Source: Arthrobacter echini | GTDB lineage: Bacteria; Actinomycetota; Actinomycetes; Actinomycetales; Micrococcaceae | Assembly: GCF_004803505.1 (NCBI RefSeq) | Contig: NZ_SSWH01000004.1 | Coordinates: 62,001 to 126,000, forward strand | Direction of reading: 5' to 3' | Length of the DNA stretch: 64,000 nucleotides | Shown: piece after piece, positions 45,403 through 53,980 of the stretch | Position numbering within the stretch: the first letter of the stretch is position 1 | How the letters are laid out: each line of letters starts with the position of its first letter | Notes under the pieces: model-generated | The model's input: the letters and a program-made list of their open reading frames with translations, nothing else | What the model was told of the DNA's origin: nothing | Database searches by the model: none | Made by a program: the position numbers and the translations under genes

Positions 45403-46353
45403 TCAGGTACGGCTGCCTGCCGGGACGGGAGCAGCCGTCGTGCCGGAACGGCCGAGGATGCGGCCGAGGGCGCCCGAGATGCGTCGTGCTCGGGTTGCTG
45501 CCCCGCCGCCGACGGCGGCCGTGGTGCGGTCCAGGTAGATGGCCAGGGCGACGACCGACAGGCCCGCCTCGAAGCCCAGACCGATGTCGAGCTGCGAGAT
45601 GGAGGAGGTCACGGCGCCGCCGAGGCCTCCGGCGCCCACGAGTCCGGCGATCACCGCCATCGACAGCGCGAGCATGATCACCTGGTTGACCCCGGCCATG
45701 ATGGTGGGCAGTGCCAGCGGTAGCTGGATCCCGCGCAGGATCTGCCCCGGGGAGCTGCCGAACGCGTGGCCGGCCTCGACGACCTCGGCATCGACCTGTC
45801 GGATCCCGAGTTCGGTGAGGCGGACTCCGGGCGGAAGCGCGAAGATGATGGTGGCGACGACACCGGGTCCGACGCCGATGCTGAACAGGGTCACCATGGG
45901 CACGAGCCAGACGAACGCGGGCATGGTCTGCATGAGGTCCATCACCGGACGTACGGCGTTGCTCACCGAGTCGGAGCGTGCCGCCGCCAGTCCGAGCGGA
46001 ACGGCGATGACGAGCGCGATGACGGTGGCGACGAGTACCAGGGCCAGCGTGGTCATGGCGTTCTCCCACTGGTCGACACTGATGATGAAGGCCAACCCGA
46101 TGAACGATACGACGCCGAACTTCCAGTTCTTGACCAGCCAGGCAAGGGCTGCGAACAGAACGACGAGGATCAGGGGCGTAGGAGCGTTGAGGACATCGGC
46201 GAGAGTCTCGGTGGCACCGGAGACGGCGTCGCTGACCAGGTCGAAGAACGCCCCCAGGTTCTCGTTCACCCAGTCGAAGACCGCCTCGATGCCGTCGCCG
46301 ACCGGCACCCGGGGTACTCCGGTCTCCTCGAACTGACTGGTAGGTACACTCAT
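45403..46353 (-). CDS. opuAB: Glycine betaine ABC transporter permease
   Basis: This 316-residue membrane protein of the ProW/OpuAB type has about 6-7 helices. The inner-membrane component signature EAGHAFGSSPGQILRGIQLPLALP is clear, followed by MAGVNQVIMLALSMAVIAGLVGAGGLGG, hallmark of osmoprotectant permeases. The N-terminal VFDWVNENLGAFFDLVSDAV resembles the amphipathic start of ProW. Its ATG overlaps the stop of the ATPase gene (ATGA). Confidence 0.93.
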   Translation of the reverse strand: MSVPTSQFEETGVPRVPVGDGIEAVFDWVNENLGAFFDLVSDAVSGATETLADVLNAPTPLILVVLFAALAWLVKNWKFGVVSFIGLAFIISVDQWENAMTTLALVLVATVIALVIAVPLGLAAARSDSVSNAVRPVMDLMQTMPAFVWLVPMVTLFSIGVGPGVVATIIFALPPGVRLTELGIRQVDAEVVEAGHAFGSSPGQILRGIQLPLALPTIMAGVNQVIMLALSMAVIAGLVGAGGLGGAVTSSISQLDIGLGFEAGLSVVALAIYLDRTTAAVGGGAATRARRISGALGRILGRSGTTAAPVPAGSRT

Positions 46354-47561
46354 GCCATCACCTTCTGCTCGGGTCCGACGTGTTCGACGACGGTCGTGGG
46401 ATCGCCGAGGGCGTTCAGGAGCGTGACCCGGGGGACCACGCCGCGGAGCTTGCCGTGCTCGTCGACCACGGCCAGCGCGGCCGGGCTCTCAGCGGCGGCG
46501 CTGATCAGATCGGACAGTGTGGTGTCCAGACGCACGGTCGTCGCGCTGCGGAGCACGCCGTCCAGATCGTCGGTGCCCTGCTGCACTGCCTCGGCCACCT
46601 CGTGTTCGTGGACGATGCCGTGGAGGGTCTTGTCACGGCCCACCACCATGAGGCTGGAGAGCTGGTTCTCGCGCAGGAGCCTGTGGGCTGCTCGCGGCCC
46701 CTGCTCGCTTCCCAGTAGGGCGACAGGTGCCTCCATGATGGCGGATGCGGTGAGTACCCGTGTACGGTCCACATCCTGGACGAACTGTGCCACGTAGTCG
46801 TTGGCCGGGTCGTTGAGGATCTGCTCCGTCGTGCCGATCTGGACGATCCTCCCGTCGCGCATCATGGCGATCCTGTCACCCAGGCGCATCGCCTCGTTGA
46901 GATCGTGCGTGATGAACAGGATGGTCTTGCCGAGTTGGTGCTGCAGATCCACCAGTTGGTCCTGCATCTCGCGCCGGATCAGGGGGTCGAGCGCACTGAA
47001 AGCCTCGTCCATGAGCATGACATCCGTTTCGGCCGCGAGCGCCCGGGCGAGGCCCACCCGCTGGCGCATGCCACCGGAGAGTTCTCCGGGAAGAGAGCCT
47101 CCCCAGCCTTCCAGTCCCACCAGCTGCAGCGCGACGTCGGCCTTCTTCTCGCGCTCAGAGCGGTTGAGCCCCTGCACCTTGAGCCCGTAGGCGGCATTCT
47201 CGCCGACCGTGCGGTGGGGGAGCAGCGCGAAGTGCTGGAAGACCATGCTGACCTTCTCCCGACGTACGCGTCGGAGGTCCTTGCCTCGGAGGCGCGTGAT
47301 GTCCTCACCCGCAACGCTCATCGAGCCCGCCGTCGGCATGAGAAGGCCGTTCACCATTCTGATCAGGGTCGACTTCCCGGAACCGGAGAGCCCCATCACC
47401 ACGAAGATCTCGCCTTCGCCGACGTCGAAGCTGGCGTCCATGACCGCAGGGGTCAGTCCGTCCTTGCGCAGGTCGTCACGGGTCGCACCGGAGCGCAGTC
47501 TTTCGACACCACGCTCGGGCTTGTTTCCGAAGATCTTGAAAATCTCGTGGGACTGGATCAT
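46350..47561 (-). CDS. opuAA: Glycine betaine ABC transporter ATP-binding protein
   Basis: This 403-residue ATPase powers betaine uptake. Walker A GLSGSGKST, Q-loop FQHFALLPHRTV, signature LSGGMRQRVGLARAL and Walker B VMLMDEAFSALDP are intact. Residues from about 285 to the end form a pair of CBS domains, which in OpuA sense ionic strength. It resembles OpuAA/ProV throughout (IQSHEIFKIFG start, GMRQR). The ATG at 47561 is listed; a GTG 6 bases upstream has better spacing from the GGAG SD and may be the real start. Confidence 0.93.
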   Translation of the reverse strand: MIQSHEIFKIFGNKPERGVERLRSGATRDDLRKDGLTPAVMDASFDVGEGEIFVVMGLSGSGKSTLIRMVNGLLMPTAGSMSVAGEDITRLRGKDLRRVRREKVSMVFQHFALLPHRTVGENAAYGLKVQGLNRSEREKKADVALQLVGLEGWGGSLPGELSGGMRQRVGLARALAAETDVMLMDEAFSALDPLIRREMQDQLVDLQHQLGKTILFITHDLNEAMRLGDRIAMMRDGRIVQIGTTEQILNDPANDYVAQFVQDVDRTRVLTASAIMEAPVALLGSEQGPRAAHRLLRENQLSSLMVVGRDKTLHGIVHEHEVAEAVQQGTDDLDGVLRSATTVRLDTTLSDLISAAAESPAALAVVDEHGKLRGVVPRVTLLNALGDPTTVVEHVGPEQKVMA

Positions 47562-47905
47562 TGGCACGAATATCTCACTCCTCGAGCTGCATCGTTGTTC
47601 CGTGTGCTGCACCTTGAATGGCTCGGAGCCGATCCGCTGATGACCATTCGGCGTCGTCGCAGGGCCTTCCCGGACCCGGATACAGACCGAGGAGTCAATA
47701 TACCCCTGGGAGAAGCATCCTCTCTTGACCTGAAAGGGCTCTTGCCGATATGCCGATCCTCGCGAGGAACCGACGAGAATGCGTGTGAGCGCAGCTCCAC
47801 GGCGGGTTCCCGGGGATTCCGGCACCTTCGGCCGCCCGGTCCCGAGCCCTGGACCAGCGCCGAAATAGGTATCGACTTGTTACCGGCGCGGGCCGCACCC
47901 GGTCC
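47562..47905. other. Spacer between the betaine operon and the TMEM175-type gene
   Basis: No gene is supported in these 344 bases. On the minus strand TATATT (47697-47702) is the best -10 candidate for the betaine operon, about 135 bases upstream of its first start. The stretch is noticeably less GC-rich than the flanking genes, as expected for a regulated promoter region. I see no operator palindrome. Confidence 0.4.
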
Positions 47906-48490
47906 TCAGCCCTCCAGCTCGGCGGCCTTCCGTTCCATGCGGCGCTGTGGAAGAAGCCACAACAGGGCGACGGCGGCATAGACCGCCAGCCCGAGCCATG
48001 GCTGGATCAGGGTTGCTCCCATTCCGGTGAGATAGAGCACCGGGGAATACTTTCCTTTCCGCTCACCACGCAGCGCCTGTGCGAGATCTCCGTCAGGGCC
48101 GTCCTGGCGCACCAGGGCCATGCGCAGGAGCTGGAAGGCGACGGCGGCCAGCAGCAGATCGAGGCCGTAGATCAGGACCGGCACCTGGGCGAACTCGTTC
48201 TGCTGCATCCACCTGGTGCTGAACGGAATCAGCGAGAGCCAGAAGAGGAGGTGGAGATTGGCCCACAGCACCGTCCCGTCGACCTTGCCTGCGAGCTGCA
48301 CCAGGTGATGGTGGTTGTTCCAGAAGATACCGACATAGACGAAGCTCAACAGGTAACTGAGGAAGATCGGCAGAACCTGCCGCAAACCGTCCCAGGTGGG
48401 CTCCTCCGGAGCGGTCATCTCGAGCACCATGATGGTGATGACGATGGCCAGCACGCCGTCGCTGAATGCCTCGACGCGGCTCGTGTTCAT
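47906..48490 (-). CDS. TMEM175 family potassium channel-like protein
   Basis: This 194-residue protein has about six hydrophobic helices and the family signature R-x-x-x-F-S-D-G at the N-terminus (SRVEAFSDGVLAIVITIMVLEM), which lines the pore of bacterial TMEM175 K+ channels. The second conserved piece, VGIFWNNHHHLVQLAGKVDGTVLWANLHLLFW, is also present (two short parts of one run). One six-helix unit per chain is the bacterial form, which assembles as a tetramer. It lies upstream of the betaine operon on the same strand, so both serve ion/osmotic balance; the functional link is inference. Confidence 0.88.
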   Translation of the reverse strand: MNTSRVEAFSDGVLAIVITIMVLEMTAPEEPTWDGLRQVLPIFLSYLLSFVYVGIFWNNHHHLVQLAGKVDGTVLWANLHLLFWLSLIPFSTRWMQQNEFAQVPVLIYGLDLLLAAVAFQLLRMALVRQDGPDGDLAQALRGERKGKYSPVLYLTGMGATLIQPWLGLAVYAAVALLWLLPQRRMERKAAELEG

Positions 48491-48535
48491 GCTGCTGTGC
48501 CTTTCCGCGGGCCGGTGCTCGAGACGTGCCGGATG

Positions 48536-48898
48536 TTACCCGTTCAGGCGGTCCATCCAGTCGGACGGGACCTTGCCGGCCGGTCCCGGCACGGGCTGCG
48601 AGGTGGGATGTGCGCGCGGCTCCGCGAGATCTGGTCCGTCGAAGCTCTGCCCGGTGTCGGCGTTCCAGAACCAGGTCTCGCCCGGTTCGAAGCTCGTCAG
48701 GACGGGGTGCCCGGCGGTGTGCGCGTGGCGCGTACCGTGCCGGGCCGGCGAACTGTCACAGCAGCCGATCTGTCCGCACTGTGCACAACGGCGCAGATGG
48801 AACCACCATCCTTCGCCGTCGCCAGCGAGGCACTCGGCACACCCCGTGCCGCTGGGTTCTGCTGAGGGGTCGATATGGTTCGACGTCGTTGAATCCAT
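48536..48898 (-). CDS. UBP-type zinc finger protein
   Basis: This 120-residue protein has a zf-UBP domain: GCAECLAGDGEGWWFHLRRC, CAQCGQIGCCDSSPARHGTRH and HTAGHPVLTSFEPGETWFWN hold the Cys/His ligand set and the aromatic pocket that in eukaryotic deubiquitinases binds the ubiquitin C-terminus. Bacterial stand-alone versions occur in actinobacteria and have no known partner. The last 30 residues are Pro-rich and disordered-looking. It lies alone between the TMEM175-type and NmrA-type genes. Confidence 0.85.
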   Translation of the reverse strand: MDSTTSNHIDPSAEPSGTGCAECLAGDGEGWWFHLRRCAQCGQIGCCDSSPARHGTRHAHTAGHPVLTSFEPGETWFWNADTGQSFDGPDLAEPRAHPTSQPVPGPAGKVPSDWMDRLNG

Positions 48899-48996
48899 GA
48901 CTGATCCTTCGTGAGTGGGTGGTGCATGGCACGCGTGGACCCGGCTCGTGCCGGCTGCGCGTCCTGCAGGATGATTTTACGCGGCGTGCGTCGGGT

Positions 48997-49848
48997 TCAT
49001 GACACGAACGCCTCGTCGGACCACTGGGCGAAGGAGGTCCAGTGCATGTCCGGGTAGGTGGCACGAAGCTGCGCGAGATCGATCCGGTAGCCGGGATCGA
49101 GCAGGAACTCCCACATCGCTCTCATGTCCGCATTTCCGCTCGCGCTGAGCGGCGTCCTCTCATGGCGCACAGGGTGCCCGCTTGCCGCCGTCAGAGCCTC
49201 GGCCATGAGATGCGGGGTCGGTGCATCGCTTGCGAGCTCGATCCGAGTTCCTGTGAAGGGCTGCGGATCGAGCAGGACGGTGGCCGCGAACCGGCCGAGA
49301 TCCGCACGAGCCAGCTGGTGCAGCGGGCGGTCGTCAGGCAGGGGAAGTTCGAGGACGCCGTCGCGGATCTGCTCCTCACCCCCGAGTGCGTTGTCGAAGA
49401 AGTACGCCGGCCCGAGAATCGTGGAGGGGACGGCCGAGGCGATGAGCTCGGCCTCGATCACCGCCTTGCTCTCGAAGTGCGGTACACCGCTGTCCTGCTG
49501 TGCGCCCGCGACCGAGCTGAACACCAGGTGCGGCACCGTCGCCTTCCCGGCTGCCGCGATGATGGCCCGGCCCTGGGCGACCTCGGCGTGGGTTCCGCTC
49601 TCGAAGGGTGTGGTGACGGCGAACGCCGACCGTACCCCGCGCATGGCCCGGGTCAGCGACGCGGTGTCGTCCAGGGAGCCCGCGACGACGTCGACACCCC
49701 GCCGCGCGAGGGCGCGCGCCGACGCGGATCCCGGCGTCCTGACCAGGGCGCGCACCGTGGTCCCTCGGGCGATCAGGGCAGCGGCGACGGCGCCACCCTG
49801 GCCGCCGGTTGCTCCCAGCACCAGGACGGGCGCGTCAGCCGAGCTCAC
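48997..49848 (-). CDS. NmrA/NAD(P)H-binding family protein
   Basis: This 283-residue atypical SDR has the N-terminal dinucleotide site VLVLGATGGQGGAVAAALIA and the NmrA-like segments VVAGSLDDTASLTRAMRGVRSAFAVT and HLVFSSVAGAQQDSGVPHF. The catalytic Tyr-x-x-x-Lys of classical SDRs is absent, as usual for NmrA types, which often sense redox state or act as NAD(P)H:quinone reductases. The start is a GTG with AGGAGAATTC upstream. It follows the VOC gene after 33 bases on the same strand. Confidence 0.85.
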   Translation of the reverse strand: MSSADAPVLVLGATGGQGGAVAAALIARGTTVRALVRTPGSASARALARRGVDVVAGSLDDTASLTRAMRGVRSAFAVTTPFESGTHAEVAQGRAIIAAAGKATVPHLVFSSVAGAQQDSGVPHFESKAVIEAELIASAVPSTILGPAYFFDNALGGEEQIRDGVLELPLPDDRPLHQLARADLGRFAATVLLDPQPFTGTRIELASDAPTPHLMAEALTAASGHPVRHERTPLSASGNADMRAMWEFLLDPGYRIDLAQLRATYPDMHWTSFAQWSDEAFVS

Positions 49849-49881
49849 GAATTCTCCTGCGCGGCGTCGTCGACGGTCGGC

Positions 49882-50334
49882 TCAGGAATCGTCGTCCGGA
49901 CGATCGGCGAACACGCCCTCGAGCATCCCCGTCGCCTGACCGATCTCGATGAGATAGCCGTCCGGATCGCGCAGGTAGCACCGGATCTCGGCCTTGCGAT
50001 CCAGCGGTTCGGTGAGGAACTCGGCGCCCTTCGCCGTGGCGGCCTCGTAGAACGCCGCAATGTCCGCGACGCGCACATTGAGGAAGGAGGTGATGGGATC
50101 GCCGTCCTCCGGTGCTCTCAGGCTCACGTCGGGCTTGTCCGGGGTGGGGCCGCCGCCCGGGTTCATGATGATCCAGCTGTTGGCCACTTTCACCATGCCC
50201 GGGTTCTCCCGCAGCACGACCTCGCCGCCGAAGATGTCCGCGTAGAACGCACGTGAGCGCTCCACGTCGCGGACGGTGATGTAGTGCGCCAGGGTGATGC
50301 CCTGTTCGGGAGCCGGCAGGTCTTCTCGGTTCAT
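49882..50334 (-). CDS. VOC family protein (glyoxalase/dioxygenase fold)
   Basis: This 150-residue protein has the two beta-alpha-beta-beta-beta modules of the vicinal-oxygen-chelate fold: ITLAHYITVRDVERSRAFYADIFGGEVV and ITSFLNVRVADIAAFYEAATAKGAEFL, with CYLRDPDGYLIEIGQATG at the end. The metal-binding His (LAHY) and Glu (LIEIG) are present. The substrate is unknown. ATG 50334 has GGAAGGGA upstream. It probably shares a transcript with the NmrA-type gene downstream. Confidence 0.86.
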   Translation of the reverse strand: MNREDLPAPEQGITLAHYITVRDVERSRAFYADIFGGEVVLRENPGMVKVANSWIIMNPGGGPTPDKPDVSLRAPEDGDPITSFLNVRVADIAAFYEAATAKGAEFLTEPLDRKAEIRCYLRDPDGYLIEIGQATGMLEGVFADRPDDDS

Positions 50335-50520
50335 GGTGCAGTTCCCTTCCATTGGATGCACGTGCACGTCGATGACGCTGATCCAACCGTACGTCAGCGC
50401 CGACCGGAGGTCGAAGCGCGTCCACTGCAGGACGGAGCTTGCCGTGACGTTGCCGGGGCTTGTCGCCGTGGCGGAGGAGACCGGCATCCTCCAGCCGGAG
50501 TCACTCAGGTTGTCGGAGCC

Positions 50521-52647
50521 TCACCCCTGGTGGAACGGCTTGCCGTTCACGCGTTCGGAGGCGCCCACGCGGTCGAGGTAGGGCGTGATGCCGCCGAGGT
50601 GCATGGGCCATCCGGCGCCCATGATCATGCACAGATCGATGTCCTCGGGCGCGGCCACCACACCCTCGTCGAGCATGCGCCCGATCTCGTCGGCGAGGCC
50701 GTCCTGCGTCCGCCGGAGGACCTCCTCCGCGGTCGATGGGGTGTTCCCGCGGTCCATGAGGGCCAGCGTGGCATCCGGCACCTCGTACGAGCCGTCCTCC
50801 TGCTTCTCCCACAGGCCCTTGATCCCCGCGTCGATCAGCTTCTGCTGGTTGGCCGAGACGTGGAAGCGGTCCCCGAACGCCGCATGCAGGGACTCCTGGA
50901 CGTGCTGGCCGACGGGCAGGCCCACCAGGGCGAGGAGCCTGAACGGCGACATGGGCAGACCCATGGGTCGTAGTGCGGTGTCAGCCGTCGCCGCATCGGT
51001 GCCTTCGTCGAAGACGGCGGTGATCTCCCCGAACATCCGGCCGAGGATACGGTTCACCACGAACGCGGGGGCATCCTGGACCAGGACCGCGTTCTTCTTC
51101 AGGCCCCTGGCGACCACGAAGGCCGTGGCCAGGACGGCGTCGTCCGTCCTGGGTGCGCGCACCACTTCCAGCAGCGGCATGGCCGCCACCGGGTTGAAGA
51201 AGTGGAAGCCGACCACGCGCTCGGGGTGCTCGAGGTCCGCTGCCATCTCCGCGACCGAGAGCGACGACGTGTTGGTCGCCAGGATGCACTCGGCAGAGAC
51301 GACGGCCTCCACCTCGGCGAAGACCTGCTTCTTGACGGACATCTCCTCGAAGACCGCCTCGATCACGAAGTCGGCGTCCGAGAAGGCGTCCTTCGACACG
51401 GAGCCGGTCACGAGGTCCCGGGTGCGGTTCGCCGCGTCCCGGGAGATGCGTTTGCGGTCGAGCAGTTTGTCGATCTCGGCGTGGACGTGGCTCACGCCCT
51501 TGTCCACCCGGGCCTGGTCGATGTCCGTCAGGACCACCGGTACCGTGAGCTGGCGTGCGAACAGGAGCGCCAGCTGGCTGGCCATCAGACCCGCGCCGAC
51601 GACCCCGATCTTGGTCACGGGGCGTGCGAGCTTCCTGTCCGGTGCACCCGCCGGGCGCTTCGCGCGCTTCTGCACCAGATCGAGGAAGGCGTACACCGTG
51701 GCGTGGAACTCGGCCGTCTGCATCAGCTCGGCCAGTGCAGTGCACTCGGCCGCCGCCGATTCCTGCCGCGACAGATGCAGCCCCGCCTCGAACAGGTCCA
51801 GCACGCGTGACGGCGCTGGTGCGGCGTTGCCGGTCTTCGCCTCGACGAAGGCGCGTCCGGCCGCGACAGCTCCCGCCCAGGTGCCGGCGTCGTAGTCGGC
51901 GAGCTCGCTGCGCCGCCGTTCCACGGTCTCCCGTGCCGCCGGATCCTGCAGCACGCGTGCCGCCCAGAGCAGGGACTGCTCGAGATAGTCGGCGGGTTCG
52001 AAGAGGGCATCGGCGATGCCCAGGTCGTAGGCCTCCGTGCCGCTGAGGCTCCGGTTGTTGCTCAGGGGGTTCTCGATCATGACCTTGACCGCGTTCGCGG
52101 GTCCGATCAGGCGGGGCAGGCGGTAGACCCCGCCCCAGCCCGGGACGAGCCCGATGAAGGCTTCGGGGAGACCGATCCCCTTGGCTCCGGTGGAGACGGT
52201 GCGGTAGTTCGCGGCCAGTGCCACCTCGAGGCCTCCGCCGAGGGCGACGCCGTTGATGAACGCGAAGCTGGGTACCCCCATGTCGGCCAGAAGATCGTAC
52301 GCTTCGTGCCCGAGTTCGGCCATGAGTTTGCCGAGGTGCTCGGACTGCACACTCTTGACAGTGCTGAGATCAGCTCCGGCGACGAGGAAGTAGGGCTTGC
52401 CCGTGACGGCCACCGCGGTAATCTCGCCGTCGGCCACGCGATCCTTCAGACCCTCGAGGGTGCGGCCGAACTCGATCAGGGTGGTGGGCCCGAGCGTGGT
52501 CGGCCTGCTCTGGTCCAGATCGTTGTCCAGGGTGATCAGGGCGAGCACGCCGGCGTCGTCGGGCAGATCGATGTCCTGGACGTAGGAGTGGGTGACGATC
52601 TCCGCGGGGAAGAGTGCGGCCAGTTCGTCGTAACGTTCGAAGCTCAT
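50521..52647 (-). CDS. fadB: Fatty-acid oxidation enzyme: enoyl-CoA hydratase / 3-hydroxyacyl-CoA dehydrogenase fusion
   Basis: This 708-residue protein joins a crotonase domain (about 1-300) with a 3-hydroxyacyl-CoA dehydrogenase (about 330-700). The crotonase part has VAGADLSTV and GLPEAFIGLVPGWGGVYRLP with the catalytic Glu. The dehydrogenase part has the NAD site IGVVGAGLMASQLALLFA, the TNTSSLSVAEMA motif and FHFFNPVAAMPLLEVV with the catalytic His. It performs steps 2 and 3 of beta-oxidation. Its ATG overlaps the thiolase stop (ATGA), making the classical fadA-fadB coupling. Confidence 0.94.
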   Translation of the reverse strand: MSFERYDELAALFPAEIVTHSYVQDIDLPDDAGVLALITLDNDLDQSRPTTLGPTTLIEFGRTLEGLKDRVADGEITAVAVTGKPYFLVAGADLSTVKSVQSEHLGKLMAELGHEAYDLLADMGVPSFAFINGVALGGGLEVALAANYRTVSTGAKGIGLPEAFIGLVPGWGGVYRLPRLIGPANAVKVMIENPLSNNRSLSGTEAYDLGIADALFEPADYLEQSLLWAARVLQDPAARETVERRRSELADYDAGTWAGAVAAGRAFVEAKTGNAAPAPSRVLDLFEAGLHLSRQESAAAECTALAELMQTAEFHATVYAFLDLVQKRAKRPAGAPDRKLARPVTKIGVVGAGLMASQLALLFARQLTVPVVLTDIDQARVDKGVSHVHAEIDKLLDRKRISRDAANRTRDLVTGSVSKDAFSDADFVIEAVFEEMSVKKQVFAEVEAVVSAECILATNTSSLSVAEMAADLEHPERVVGFHFFNPVAAMPLLEVVRAPRTDDAVLATAFVVARGLKKNAVLVQDAPAFVVNRILGRMFGEITAVFDEGTDAATADTALRPMGLPMSPFRLLALVGLPVGQHVQESLHAAFGDRFHVSANQQKLIDAGIKGLWEKQEDGSYEVPDATLALMDRGNTPSTAEEVLRRTQDGLADEIGRMLDEGVVAAPEDIDLCMIMGAGWPMHLGGITPYLDRVGASERVNGKPFHQG

Positions 52648-53894
52648 GCTGCATCCTGTCCGTAGCGTTCGTGGTGCGGGTTCTCCCAGATGACCGTGCC
52701 GCCCATGCCGAGTCCGATGCACATGGTGGTCATGCCGTAGCGCACGTCAGGGTCCTCCTCGAACTGGCGCGCGAGCTGGTTCATCAGCCGGACACCGGAG
52801 GACGCCAGCGGGTGGCCCACCGCGATCGCCCCGCCGTAGCGATTGACGCGCGGGTCCTCGTCGTCGATGCCGAAGTGGTCGAGGAAGCTCAGGACCTGGA
52901 CGGCGAAGGCCTCGTTGATCTCGAAGAGGCCGATGTCGTCGATCTCCAGCCCGGCCTGCCGGAGCGCCTTCTCCGTGGCTGGAACGGGGCCGATGCCCAT
53001 GACCTCCGGTTCCACGCCCGCGAAGGCATAGGCGACCAGGCGCATGCGGACCGGCAGACCGAGTTCGGCAGCAGCATCCGCCGAGGCGAGCAGGGCCGCC
53101 GTGGCGCCGTCGTTCAAGCCCGCCGCGTTGCCCGCCGTCACCCTGCCGTGGGCTCGGAACGGAGTGCGGAGGCTTGCGAGGTCCTCCATCGTGGTACCGG
53201 GGCGAGGTGGCTCGTCGGCGGTGTTGAGCGTCCAACCGGAACCGGCCTTCTTGCCCGCGACCGGTACGAGATCGGGCTGGATCTGTCCGGCGTCGTAGGC
53301 CCCGGCGAGTTTCTGCTGGCTACGGACGGCGTAGGCATCCGTGCGTTCCCTGGTGATGCCGGGGAAGCGATCGTGCAGATTCTCCGCCGTGTTGCCCATG
53401 TTCAGCGCCGCAGGATCCACGATCCGCTCCGCCACGAAGCGCGGGTTCGGGTCGGCGCCGGAGCCCATCGGGTGGTTGCCCATGTGCTCCACGCCGCCTG
53501 CGATCACGACGTCGTAGGCACCGAACGCGATGCCGGACGCCGTCGTGGTGACAGCTGTCATGGCGCCGGCGCACATCCGGTCGATCGCGAAGCCGGGAAC
53601 CGTGCGCGGCAGTCCCGCCAGGAGGGCGGCCGTGCGGCCGATCGTCAGGCCCTGGTCGCCCGTCTGCGTGGTGGCCGCGATGGCCACGTCGTCGATGCGC
53701 TCCGCCGGCAGGGACGGATTGCGGCGCAGCAGCTCCCTGATGCTCTTGACCACGAGGTCGTCGGCACGCATTCCGGCATAGATGCCCTTCTCGCCTGCTC
53801 GTCCGAAGGGGGTTCGTACTCCGTCGACGAAGACGACGTCGCGCACCGTTCTCGACGTGCTCCGCGTGGACGTGGTGCCGGTTTCTGCGCTCAC
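52644..53894 (-). CDS. fadA: Acetyl-CoA acyltransferase (3-ketoacyl-CoA thiolase)
   Basis: It cleaves 3-ketoacyl-CoA to acetyl-CoA and a shortened acyl-CoA. The 416-residue thiolase has the nucleophile Cys108 in IDRMCAGAMTAV, the GHPLASSG histidine motif and the second cysteine in MCIGLGMGGTVIWEN. The GTG start has an excellent AAGGAGGAG SD. The gene heads a two-gene operon with fadB, and a perfect 24-base palindrome lies 32 bases upstream, probably the operator of a fatty-acid-responsive repressor. Confidence 0.94.
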   Translation of the reverse strand: MSAETGTTSTRSTSRTVRDVVFVDGVRTPFGRAGEKGIYAGMRADDLVVKSIRELLRRNPSLPAERIDDVAIAATTQTGDQGLTIGRTAALLAGLPRTVPGFAIDRMCAGAMTAVTTTASGIAFGAYDVVIAGGVEHMGNHPMGSGADPNPRFVAERIVDPAALNMGNTAENLHDRFPGITRERTDAYAVRSQQKLAGAYDAGQIQPDLVPVAGKKAGSGWTLNTADEPPRPGTTMEDLASLRTPFRAHGRVTAGNAAGLNDGATAALLASADAAAELGLPVRMRLVAYAFAGVEPEVMGIGPVPATEKALRQAGLEIDDIGLFEINEAFAVQVLSFLDHFGIDDEDPRVNRYGGAIAVGHPLASSGVRLMNQLARQFEEDPDVRYGMTTMCIGLGMGGTVIWENPHHERYGQDAA

Positions 53895-53925
53895 CTGTGC
53901 TCCTCCTTGAGATCTCGATCCGCGA

Positions 53926-53949
53926 CTATGTTACTGATCAGTAACATAG
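53926..53949 (-). promoter_or_regulatory. 24-base perfect palindrome, probable operator of fadA-fadB
   Basis: Each half is CTATGTTACTGA (and its reverse complement), with no spacer. The AT-rich core stands out in a GC-rich chromosome and sits 32 bases upstream of the fadA GTG, directly over the expected promoter. The length and symmetry fit a TetR-family dimer site such as fatty-acid degradation repressors use. No regulator gene is adjacent. Confidence 0.75.
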
Positions 53950-53980
53950 CGTGCAAGCAGGCACGCCGGTCGAGCCCCGC

